Below are positions 1 through 7,864 of a stretch of DNA of 64,000 nucleotides, piece by piece. How positions within the stretch are numbered: the first letter of the stretch is position 1; every line of letters starts with the position of its first letter. This DNA is from an uncultured Flavobacteriales bacterium (GTDB lineage: Bacteria > Bacteroidota > Bacteroidia > Flavobacteriales > BACL11): the NCBI GenBank assembly GCA_905181635.1, contig CAJIYM010000003.1:62001-126000 (forward strand), in the 5' to 3' direction. The notes beneath the pieces are model-generated. The model searched no databases and was not told where the DNA came from. It saw only the letters and a program-made list of their open reading frames with translations. The position numbers were made by a program, and so were the translations under genes.

Positions 1-2
1 AT

Positions 3-857
3 TTAGATAATGATGATACTTTAGATTTTGTTTACTCAACAGATAATTATGGAGCTTTAATTCTAGATGCTAATGGAGATGCACACGTATTTTATGGTAT
101 AATGAGATATATAGATGACGATCTTTCTGATGCATCATCATCATGGTTTCCAGCAACTAATGGTATTGCCTACTGGAATGAAAGTTTTGGAGAAGATACA
201 ACTCCAGCAACAATGCATCCAGGAGACACCTCTTTATGGTACAGTGATATGATGAATGATCACTGGGTTATTGAAGCCCCAGACTTAAATGGAGATGGAA
301 TAGTCTCTGGAGTGGATTCAACTGGCGGATATGCTCTTTATTATGCTTCTTATGCTTCTATGCCAAGTGCTGGACTTGATGCCTCTGGAAATATATGGTT
401 ATCCTTTTCTGGATATACAGAAAATGCGGATAATGGCGCACAAGTATTTAGACATATATACATTACTAAATCAGAAGATGGTGGTATAACTTGGAAAACT
501 CCTGTAAATGTAACTCCCCACGATATGTGGAATGGAATGCAAGAATGCGTATTTGGATCAATGTCACCAGTAGTAAACGATAAAATAAGTATTATATATC
601 AATTAGACTTTGAACCAGGTTTATCCGTAAGAGGAGATGAAGATTTAGTTGATAATAATGATATTGTTTATTTGGAGATAGATACAGTTGGATTATTTGA
701 CAATATCCCTTCATCTATTATTGAAACAAATTATATTAATCACGACAAAGAAGTAAGAATATTTGATGTTTTAGGTAGAGAATGGAAATCATCATTTGCA
801 GACCTTCCAAAAGGAATTTATATTATTGATGGCAAGAAAATATTTAAAACTAAATAG
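3..857 (+). CDS. Secreted Asp-box protein, C-terminal part, with T9SS-like tail (5' truncated)
   Basis: The reading frame is open to the left edge of the window, so the N-terminus lies outside; the first ATG in the window (102) is only an internal methionine. An Asp-box (BNR) motif, SEDGGITW, is visible, as found on beta-propeller blades of sialidase-like and other secreted proteins. The last ~45 residues (VRIFDVLGRE ... LPKGIYII ... KIFKTK) look like the second half of a type IX secretion (Por) C-terminal sorting domain; the usual leading YPNP strand is not evident, so the domain is short or divergent. The inferred role is a cell-surface or secreted protein of unknown substrate. A strong terminator follows directly. 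Confidence 0.75.
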   Translation, partial: LDNDDTLDFVYSTDNYGALILDANGDAHVFYGIMRYIDDDLSDASSSWFPATNGIAYWNESFGEDTTPATMHPGDTSLWYSDMMNDHWVIEAPDLNGDGIVSGVDSTGGYALYYASYASMPSAGLDASGNIWLSFSGYTENADNGAQVFRHIYITKSEDGGITWKTPVNVTPHDMWNGMQECVFGSMSPVVNDKISIIYQLDFEPGLSVRGDEDLVDNNDIVYLEIDTVGLFDNIPSSIIETNYINHDKEVRIFDVLGREWKSSFADLPKGIYIIDGKKIFKTK

Positions 858-873
858 TCTTTAAATAAAAAAT

Positions 874-903
874 AAAAAGCCGAGCATCTGCTCGGCTTTT
901 TTT
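874..903 (+). terminator. Intrinsic terminator between convergent genes
   Basis: A GCCGAGC / GCTCGGC stem (879-885 and 890-896) with a four-base ATCT loop is flanked by A-runs on the left and T-runs on the right. It can act in both directions, ending the plus-strand Asp-box gene and the minus-strand bshB1 transcript. Confidence 0.93.
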
Positions 904-921
904 ATTTATATTTATTAAAAA

Positions 922-1623
922 CTACTTAATATCCAATAAAGTATTAACCTTAGGCATTTGATGCGCTAAGAATCCTTCAGCATATTCGCAGTTGGATTGC
1001 CTTCCTAAATCTTTTGCTCTATAGCTTACACTATCCAAAAAACCTTGAGAGGAGATAATAGTTTCGGATTCGTTACTTTCTGGATTAAAAAACTGAGTAC
1101 TATAGGCTTTTACTGCATTTAACTTAACTTCCATTTCTGCAGAAATATCAACAACTACATCTGGTGTTAAATAATTAAATTGTATGTAATGATAAATAGC
1201 TCTTGGTCGCCATATATTCTGCCCTGTTTCTATCTTTTCAAGTCCTGCTAAAAAACAAGCATCAACTGTAATCTCAGCACCTCTACCATGATCTGGATGA
1301 CGATCAGAAACTGCATTTGTGATTACAATTTCCGGCTTATACTTTCTTATCTTTTTAATTAAAGCTAATTTGTGAACTTCATCATCTTTAAAAAATCCAT
1401 CTTTAAAATCCATGTTTTCTCGAACAATAACACCCATAATATCAGAAGCTAATTTAGTTTCAGAATTTCTAGCATCAACAGTCCCTCTAGTCCCTAGTTC
1501 ACCCCTCGTCAAATCAATAACCCCAACTCTCTTGCCAGCTTTAATTTCCTTAATTACAGTTCCACCACAACCTAATTCAACATCATCAGGATGAGCACCA
1601 AAAACTAAAATATCTAATTTCAT
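922..1623 (-). CDS. bshB1: Bacillithiol biosynthesis deacetylase BshB1
   Basis: LmbE/PIG-L family zinc deacetylase, 233 residues. The N-terminal GAHPDD motif and the later HPDHGRGAE motif are the metal-site signatures, and DLTRGELGTRG near residue 38 is typical of BshB1 rather than of other LmbE proteins. The enzyme removes the acetyl group from GlcNAc-malate, the second step of bacillithiol synthesis in the cytoplasm. Its ATG overlaps the stop of the upstream ccsBA-like gene as TAATG, implying translational coupling. bshA lies in the same window near 60 kb; bshC is not seen here. Confidence 0.93.
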   Translation of the reverse strand: MKLDILVFGAHPDDVELGCGGTVIKEIKAGKRVGVIDLTRGELGTRGTVDARNSETKLASDIMGVIVRENMDFKDGFFKDDEVHKLALIKKIRKYKPEIVITNAVSDRHPDHGRGAEITVDACFLAGLEKIETGQNIWRPRAIYHYIQFNYLTPDVVVDISAEMEVKLNAVKAYSTQFFNPESNESETIISSQGFLDSVSYRAKDLGRQSNCEYAEGFLAHQMPKVNTLLDIK

Positions 1624-4600
1624 TAATAATGTTTTTTATAATTAAATTTAGCAATAATGGAAGTAATAATAGTTACAGCCACCAAATAATACACAAAAAC
1701 AGGAATAGGCATAGGGTCACCAGCTGCATAAGAATGTAGGCCTGACAAATAATAATTAACACCAAAATATGTCATAATAATAGCCCATATGGCTACCAAA
1801 GAAGCAACACTAAACACATACTTACTTTTTAATGATGGAATAAAACGCATATGCAATACAAAAGCATAAACCAATATACTTGCTAAAGCCCAAGTCTCCT
1901 TAGGGTCCCACCCCCAATATCTACCCCAAGATTCATTTGCCCAAACACCACCCAAGAAGGTTCCAATTGTAAGCATAAATAAACCAACTTCTAATGTTTT
2001 TTCATTTATAATAGTTAATTCTGTTAGTGTATCCTTTAATTTTAACTTATTATATTTAGTGGTAAAAATAATAAGCCCTAAAGAAATAAAGCCCAGAATT
2101 GCTCCCAAAGCTAGAAAACCATAACTCGCCACAATAATCGCTACATGTATCATCAACCAATAAGATTTTAATACAGGAACTAAATTTGTTATTTCAGGAT
2201 CAAGCCAGTTTAAATGAGCAACCATTAATATCATTGCAGAAACAATAGCTGTAGCAGCCAGAGAAAGCAAAGACCTTCTACTAAAAATTAAGCCTGCAAA
2301 TATTGTTGCCCATGCAATATAAATCATTGATTCATATCCATTACTCCAAGGTGCATGTTCAGAAATAATCCATCTCATAATTAAACCACAAGTATGCGCT
2401 AAAAATCCTAAAATAATTAACCATTTAAAAGCTGTAACTAGAGTATGAACAAATTTTGTATTTTTAAATAATTGCACAATAAGTGAAATGAGTAAAATTA
2501 AACCGACCAAACTGTAATACATAAATAATTTCGAAAACAATCCTAACTTATTATAGATTATTTCCAACTTCAGCTTAGATTCAGTAGGCATTACCTCTGC
2601 TCCATATCTATTTTGAAACTTACTAATGTAACCTACAATGCTGTCAGCAGAAGCCCAACTACTATCATTTAAGGCACTAGTTACCGACCTGAAGTACATT
2701 GGTATAATGTTAGCTACAAAAAGAGAATCATTTTCTGAAAACTTGGCATGTTCAGTATAAGAAAGCCAAGTATTATTAGAATCGCTAGCTAAAGGGAAGA
2801 ATCTAAATATTCCACCACTAAAAACAGCAAAACAAATATTTACTCTTTCATCTACCTTAATAATTTCCTTTTCATATTCCGTACGTTTTGCTGGTAATTT
2901 AGCATAAGAATCCTCCACTAATTTTGCTAAAAGATAATTCCCATTTTCTTCAAAAAAACTATTAAAAGAAGTTCTAATATATTTTGATTTCAAATCAGTA
3001 GATCCTAGTAAAGCTCTTACATTAGGATGTGAAATTTTTACTAAATCCTTTTTACCCCAAGTAACAGGGTCATTCATCATACCTAAAATTACCTGAGTAG
3101 CTGATAAATTAATAAATCTATCCTTACCATATATTTTTCTTAAGAACTCAGAACATAAAGTATGGGCAGGCTTTAACCTACCTCCATTATCCTGAACCAC
3201 TAAACTTTCAAATCGAGCAGCATGATCTGCATTAATCACCTCACCTGCTTGTGCAGAAAGTGAAAAGAATAATGGAATAAAAAGAATAACCAATTTATTT
3301 TTCAGCTTATTTAATTTTTTAGTTAAAGCATTAAACCTAGTCTTTTTAGTAAGAAAAACCAATATCATCCCCAAAGTCATTAAAGCATAGCCTATGTAAG
3401 TGATAAGCGTACCCCACCAATCATGATTTACTGAAAGGATTGTTCCTTTTTCATCTTTATCATAAGAAGATTGAAACAAACGAAAGCCACCATGCTGCAA
3501 TACATTATTCATGAAAATTCTATGTTGAGATTCAGAATCATTTTCTAAAATACTAATTTCAGCAGCATATGAGGATGGACTCATAGATCCTGCATATCTG
3601 TCCAACTGAAAATCACGTAGTTTAACATCAAAAGGAACTGAGTAATATTTAGAACCATAGGACAGCTTAAAATTTAAATTATTTATAGCAAATACTTCAC
3701 TATCACCTTGATAACCTTTACCGCCATAAAGAGTAACTATCTTTTCCTCCCCATCAGCATTTATTTTCACAATTAAAGCATCCTCAGCTCCATCATTCAT
3801 AACATTAGATGGACTTATTGGCATCAATTTAGCGCTTTCTAACACTTCTTTTAATACAAAATTTAGACCATTAGACGTATGCAAAGTTCTTCTATTTAAA
3901 GCGAAATCATCTAAGCCATCATGATTATCGGTATCTCTAGTATCCATACTCATAGCTGTAACAGGATATGGAGAGTTACAAAAAATCAAATCACCTTTAC
4001 CATAACTCAAATTTATTGCTCCTTCAGTAGGATTATTAAAGGTAAACACCTCGCCTTTAATTACTCTCTGCTCCTTATCTTTTAAATATTCAGATTGCAT
4101 GCCATTATCTCCAGGAACAACAATATGTAACATATTACTTCCAAGTGCAACATTCGTAAATAGTGAATCCTTTACATTAGGCAAAAAGTCCACACCTTCA
4201 ATTTTAATATCATAATCTTTAAAATCTAATTTTAAAGAAAAATTATTATTTGTAATTCCTGATAAGTACAATTTTTCATCATGATTAAGTTGATGAACTT
4301 TATCATTAATATGGATTTGAAAAAAGGTGTCATCAGAAATGAACTTATTTGTACTTTCTCCCTCACGAATATGCATCATCCCTTCATAAGAAATATAACG
4401 AGTAATTCCAGATCCGATCAGAATGAGAATAAAAGACAAATGAAAAGTAAGTGAGGCAATCTTTTCTATTCGAAACAACCTATGTTTAATAACATTATTT
4501 ATCAAGCTATACGTAAGTAGGATTAATATCATTTCGAACCACCAAGCATTATAAATTAATGCCTTTGCTGATGTTCTTCCAAAATCGTTTTCAATGAAGG

Positions 4601-4688
4601 TTGCATAACCAATTGAAAAAGCAAATAATAAGATAAGCATACTCATTAATTGCATGGAGGAAAGAAACTTTATTAATCTGATTATCAT
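1623..4688 (-). CDS. Fused ResB-CcsA cytochrome c biogenesis protein
   Basis: A 1021-residue membrane protein. The first ~460 residues carry ResB/Ccs1-type transmembrane helices and a long periplasmic part; the C-terminal ~300 residues are a CcsA/CcmC-type multi-helix domain with the tryptophan-rich heme-handling motif WGRYWGWDPKETWA. Such fused System II proteins transport heme and attach it to apocytochromes c at the periplasmic face, and the Bacteroidota forms are about this length. A middle segment starting with a second signal-like hydrophobic stretch ending SAQA separates the halves. It is the first gene of a two-gene transcript with bshB1, with a TAATTTTG motif 17 bases upstream of the ATG. 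Confidence 0.93.
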   Translation of the reverse strand: MIIRLIKFLSSMQLMSMLILLFAFSIGYATFIENDFGRTSAKALIYNAWWFEMILILLTYSLINNVIKHRLFRIEKIASLTFHLSFILILIGSGITRYISYEGMMHIREGESTNKFISDDTFFQIHINDKVHQLNHDEKLYLSGITNNNFSLKLDFKDYDIKIEGVDFLPNVKDSLFTNVALGSNMLHIVVPGDNGMQSEYLKDKEQRVIKGEVFTFNNPTEGAINLSYGKGDLIFCNSPYPVTAMSMDTRDTDNHDGLDDFALNRRTLHTSNGLNFVLKEVLESAKLMPISPSNVMNDGAEDALIVKINADGEEKIVTLYGGKGYQGDSEVFAINNLNFKLSYGSKYYSVPFDVKLRDFQLDRYAGSMSPSSYAAEISILENDSESQHRIFMNNVLQHGGFRLFQSSYDKDEKGTILSVNHDWWGTLITYIGYALMTLGMILVFLTKKTRFNALTKKLNKLKNKLVILFIPLFFSLSAQAGEVINADHAARFESLVVQDNGGRLKPAHTLCSEFLRKIYGKDRFINLSATQVILGMMNDPVTWGKKDLVKISHPNVRALLGSTDLKSKYIRTSFNSFFEENGNYLLAKLVEDSYAKLPAKRTEYEKEIIKVDERVNICFAVFSGGIFRFFPLASDSNNTWLSYTEHAKFSENDSLFVANIIPMYFRSVTSALNDSSWASADSIVGYISKFQNRYGAEVMPTESKLKLEIIYNKLGLFSKLFMYYSLVGLILLISLIVQLFKNTKFVHTLVTAFKWLIILGFLAHTCGLIMRWIISEHAPWSNGYESMIYIAWATIFAGLIFSRRSLLSLAATAIVSAMILMVAHLNWLDPEITNLVPVLKSYWLMIHVAIIVASYGFLALGAILGFISLGLIIFTTKYNKLKLKDTLTELTIINEKTLEVGLFMLTIGTFLGGVWANESWGRYWGWDPKETWALASILVYAFVLHMRFIPSLKSKYVFSVASLVAIWAIIMTYFGVNYYLSGLHSYAAGDPMPIPVFVYYLVAVTIITSIIAKFNYKKHY

Positions 4689-4705
4689 ATGTAAAATTTA
4701 TACTG

Positions 4706-4713
4706 CAAAATTA
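4706..4713 (-). promoter_or_regulatory. -7 promoter motif for the ccsBA-like gene
   Basis: TAATTTTG on the minus strand matches the Bacteroidota TAnnTTTG consensus and ends 17 bases before the start codon at 4688. No clear -33 TTTG box was found. Confidence 0.55.
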
Positions 4714-4724
4714 CGAATTATTAT

Positions 4725-4732
4725 TAAGTTTG
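4725..4732 (+). promoter_or_regulatory. -7 promoter motif for the DUF2520 gene
   Basis: TAAGTTTG on the plus strand fits TAnnTTTG and lies 17 bases before the ATG at 4750. With the minus-strand motif at 4706 it forms a compact divergent promoter region. Confidence 0.55.
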
Positions 4733-4749
4733 TATTGAAATAATTTGAA

Positions 4750-5505
4750 ATGAAAAATATAATTTTAATAGGTTCAGGAAATGTCGCTACACACATAGGT
4801 ATTGCATTAAAAAATAGCAATTTTGCTATATTACAAGTATACAGTAAAAGCATACAAAATGCAAAAGCACTTGCTAAAAAATTAGATACTCATTTCACAA
4901 ATGATTTATCTAAATTAAAATCTGCAGATTTAATAATTGTAAGCGTAAATGATGATGCGATTTCAATTGTATTATCACAAATCAAAAACACTGCAATAGT
5001 TCACACTTCTGGAAGTATTGGATTAAATGTATTTAGAGGAAACTTTTCTAGCTACGGAGTATTTTACCCTCTACAAACTTTTAACAAAGAAGTTGATCTA
5101 AATATTTCAGAAATTCCATTTTGCATAGAAGGAAATTCATTGGAATTTGAAAATCAACTATTTAAAATTGCAAAAATACTTTCCAATAATGTTGTTAAAA
5201 TGAATTCTAAACAGAGGAGGAAATTACATATTGCTGCTGTATTTGCTTGTAATTTCAGCAATCATATGTATAGTATTGCTAATCAATTGCTAGAAAAAAA
5301 CGACATTGATTTTAAAATTTTATTACCACTAATAAAAAAAACTATTACTAACCTTGAAAAAAAGAAGCCTAAAGAAGTGCAAACAGGTCCAGCAAAAAGA
5401 AATGACAAAGTTATAATTCGGGAACATATAGATACAATTAAAGAAAAAGAAATTAAAGAATTATATCAAAAAATTAGCGCCAATATCATAAAATTCCATG
5501 AGTAG
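4750..5505 (+). CDS. Rossmann-fold/DUF2520 domain protein
   Basis: 251 residues. The N-terminus (IILIGSGNVATHIG) is a GxGxxA/G-type dinucleotide-binding turn of a Rossmann fold resembling F420-dependent NADP oxidoreductases and ProC. The C-terminal half corresponds to DUF2520, with a conserved helical region containing HIAAVFACNFSNHMY. The biochemical role is not established for the family. Its end overlaps the next gene (UbiA) by 8 bases, so the two are probably co-translated. In many Flavobacteria a KdsC-type phosphatase lies between these genes; it is absent here. Confidence 0.85.
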   Translation: MKNIILIGSGNVATHIGIALKNSNFAILQVYSKSIQNAKALAKKLDTHFTNDLSKLKSADLIIVSVNDDAISIVLSQIKNTAIVHTSGSIGLNVFRGNFSSYGVFYPLQTFNKEVDLNISEIPFCIEGNSLEFENQLFKIAKILSNNVVKMNSKQRRKLHIAAVFACNFSNHMYSIANQLLEKNDIDFKILLPLIKKTITNLEKKKPKEVQTGPAKRNDKVIIREHIDTIKEKEIKELYQKISANIIKFHE

Positions 5506-6460
5506 TATAATTTCTTTTTTAAAATTAATTAGATTAAAAAATTTAATAATTGTTGCACTTACGCAACTTGTAATCAAGTTTAGTTTAATTAATCCTTTTG
5601 TAAACAATTTCATGCTTTCTGACAACCAGTTTTATCTTCTAATACTCTCCACTGTATTCATCACTGCATCAGGTTACATTATCAATGATATCTATGACGT
5701 AAAAACAGATAAAGTAAATAAAGAAGAAAGCAGAATTATTGGCAAATCAATAACATCAAGAAACGCTATTAGCTGGTATATTATTTTCAATTTTTTAGGT
5801 TTAGGATTAGGTATTTATATTGCATATATTGTCAAACAACCATATTATAGTTTAGTTTTTATTTATTGTATTTTTAGTCTTTGGACCTATTCAAAGAGAA
5901 TGAAAACTTCTTTTCTTTTTGGCAACCTACAAGTTTCACTATTAACTGCACTTAGCATTTTTAATGTTGCTTTGTTTGATATAATTTCAAACGGAATAAA
6001 TAAAAATACTGGAGAAATGATGATTTTTAAAATCATCATATTTTATAGTGCTTTTGCTTTTATAACCACATTTATTCGTGAAATAATAAAAGATTTAGAA
6101 GATATTGAAGGAGATAAAAAAATACAAGCAAAAACACTAGCAATAACTTACGGAATTGAAAAAACAAAATGGGTTTCACTAATTTTTACAATTTTCACTT
6201 TCTTAGGAATTGCTTATTTTCAATACTTTCAATACAGTATAGCTAATAGTAAATTTGAATTTGATATTTCTATTTGGGGTGTAAATAAAATAGCTATCAT
6301 ATATGTCATTTTTATTCAACTCCTATTCTTATTTTTAGGTTTTAAGATTTATAATTCTAAATTAAAAAATGACTTTTATTTTATTAGCCAACTTAGTAAG
6401 ATTATTATGATAGTAGGCATATTATCTATACCCCTTTTCACATACCTACAGCTGAAATAA
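5498..6460 (+). CDS. UbiA-family prenyltransferase (geranylgeranylglycerol-phosphate geranylgeranyltransferase-like)
   Basis: A 320-residue polytopic membrane protein. It carries both aspartate-rich UbiA motifs: NDIYDVKTDK near residue 63 and the second one at REIIKDLEDIEGDK, which bind Mg and the prenyl diphosphate. Bacteroidota homologues are usually annotated as geranylgeranylglycerol-phosphate geranylgeranyltransferases, but the true acceptor in Bacteroidota is uncertain; a lipid or quinone precursor are both possible. The gene overlaps DUF2520 upstream and its stop abuts the maf start (TAAATG), giving a three-gene operon. Confidence 0.85.
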   Translation: MSSIISFLKLIRLKNLIIVALTQLVIKFSLINPFVNNFMLSDNQFYLLILSTVFITASGYIINDIYDVKTDKVNKEESRIIGKSITSRNAISWYIIFNFLGLGLGIYIAYIVKQPYYSLVFIYCIFSLWTYSKRMKTSFLFGNLQVSLLTALSIFNVALFDIISNGINKNTGEMMIFKIIIFYSAFAFITTFIREIIKDLEDIEGDKKIQAKTLAITYGIEKTKWVSLIFTIFTFLGIAYFQYFQYSIANSKFEFDISIWGVNKIAIIYVIFIQLLFLFLGFKIYNSKLKNDFYFISQLSKIIMIVGILSIPLFTYLQLK

Positions 6461-7045
6461 ATGTTAAAAAATTTGTCTGAAAAATATAACATAATTCTAG
6501 GATCAGCATCTCCTAGAAGAAAAGAACTTTTATTAGATCTTGACTTAAAATTCAGTATTCAGACTACTGACAAAGAAGAAACTTTCTCTTGTTCACTAAT
6601 TGAAGAAGAAATAGCAGAGTTTTTAGCCAAACAAAAATCAAAATTTCTGTCAGAAAAATTACAACAAAATGACTTATTGATAACAGCAGATACTATAGTT
6701 TCTTTCAAGAATGAATTATTAAACAAACCAAAAAACAAAGAAGAAGCATTTGAAACACTGAGCAAACTTTCAAAAAACACTCATAAAGTAATAACAGGCG
6801 TTTGCTTGAAATCCAAAAATAAAGAGATTATTTTTTCAGTGACTACAATGGTGACTTTTAAAGAATTATCAAAAGATGAAATATATCATTACATAGACAA
6901 ATACAACCCTCATGATAAAGCAGGAGCTTATGGAATTCAGGACTGGATTGGGAAAATTGGAATTAATAACATTAATGGTTCCTACACAAATGTTGTTGGG
7001 TTACCTATTTCAGAGCTATACCAACACTTAAAATTATTTATTTAG
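6461..7045 (+). CDS. maf: Maf-family nucleoside triphosphate pyrophosphatase
   Basis: 194 residues, normal family length. Seen: the N-terminal LGSASPRRKELL signature, TADTIV in the middle, and DKAGAYGIQDW towards the C-terminus, which together form the Maf active site. Maf proteins hydrolyse non-canonical or modified nucleoside triphosphates (dTTP/UTP or m7GTP types). The third motif with D-K-A-G-A-Y-G-I-Q suits the YhdE/dTTP-UTP type. The start codon directly follows the UbiA stop codon. Confidence 0.92.
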   Translation: MLKNLSEKYNIILGSASPRRKELLLDLDLKFSIQTTDKEETFSCSLIEEEIAEFLAKQKSKFLSEKLQQNDLLITADTIVSFKNELLNKPKNKEEAFETLSKLSKNTHKVITGVCLKSKNKEIIFSVTTMVTFKELSKDEIYHYIDKYNPHDKAGAYGIQDWIGKIGINNINGSYTNVVGLPISELYQHLKLFI

Positions 7046-7058
7046 AAAGTAAATTTCT

Positions 7059-7066
7059 TATCTTTG
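7059..7066 (+). promoter_or_regulatory. -7 promoter motif for the polysaccharide export genes
   Basis: TATCTTTG, a match to TAnnTTTG, lies 16 bases before the ATG at 7083. It suggests that the export lipoprotein and kinase are transcribed separately from maf. Confidence 0.6.
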
Positions 7067-7082
7067 CACCAAAACCAACTAA

Positions 7083-7862
7083 ATGTCAATATCAAAAATT
7101 GTATTTTTCTTAAAAATATTTCTAATATTAATAGTAATTCAAAGTTGTACTCCCATAAGTAAAATTACTTACTTAAATGACAGCCAACTTGGTGAATGGG
7201 ATGTTTCACCAGTACCGCCGAAGCATCATTTAGAAATTGGGGATATTTTAATGGTTAAAGTAATCAGTAGAAATGAAGAATCAAATGATTTATTTAACAT
7301 AGAAAATAATACCAATAGTGCGAACCCAACTCTTACTGCAGCTAATCTTTATTTAAATGGATTTAGTATTAGTCAAGAAGGAACTATTGACATACCTAAT
7401 GTTGGAAAGATTTTTATACTTAATCAAAGCTTAGACGAAGCAAAAGAAACAATATTAGAAAAAGCGAAGGAGTACCTAATCAACCCTTTTGTAGTTGTAA
7501 AACTAGCAAATTTTGAATTTACTATTTTAGGAGAAATAAATATTCCGGGTAACTACCCTGTTCATAAAGAGGGTTTAACTATTTACGATGCTATTGCTAT
7601 GGCTGGAGATATAACTGATTATGGTAATTTATCAAAAGTTAAGATTATTCGTTCTTACAAGAATAAAAAACAAGTCTATCATATAAATTTAACAAATACT
7701 AATGTGCTAGCTTCTGATTTTTACTATTTAAGAAACAATGACTTAATCTATGTGCAACCTTTGCGATTCAAAGGATTTAGAAAATCACAATCGCAAGTAC
7801 TACTCTCAACATTAACAACCATAGCAGTACTGTTTAATGTTTACCTTAAAATATCTGAATAA
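7083..7862 (+). CDS. Polysaccharide export outer-membrane lipoprotein (Wza-like)
   Basis: 259 residues. A lipoprotein signal peptide ends at IQSC, so Cys22 is the likely lipidated residue. The central region has the Poly_export domain (HHLEIGDILMVKV ... GTIDIPNVGKIF) followed by a SLBB-type domain (FTILGEINIPGNYPVHKEGLTIYDAIAMAGD). A hydrophobic C-terminal segment precedes the end. Such proteins form the outer-membrane pore for capsule or exopolysaccharide export. The kinase-type co-polymerase gene starts 2 bases after the stop. No glycosyltransferases lie alongside, so the polysaccharide synthesis locus must be elsewhere. Confidence 0.92.
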   Translation: MSISKIVFFLKIFLILIVIQSCTPISKITYLNDSQLGEWDVSPVPPKHHLEIGDILMVKVISRNEESNDLFNIENNTNSANPTLTAANLYLNGFSISQEGTIDIPNVGKIFILNQSLDEAKETILEKAKEYLINPFVVVKLANFEFTILGEINIPGNYPVHKEGLTIYDAIAMAGDITDYGNLSKVKIIRSYKNKKQVYHINLTNTNVLASDFYYLRNNDLIYVQPLRFKGFRKSQSQVLLSTLTTIAVLFNVYLKISE

Positions 7863-7864
7863 AA

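Noticed and set aside
1412-1594. Open frame on the strand opposite bshB1 (and many similar shadows opposite other genes)
   Set aside because: It lies wholly inside a well-supported gene on the other strand, has no recognisable family and is explained by codon bias of the real gene.
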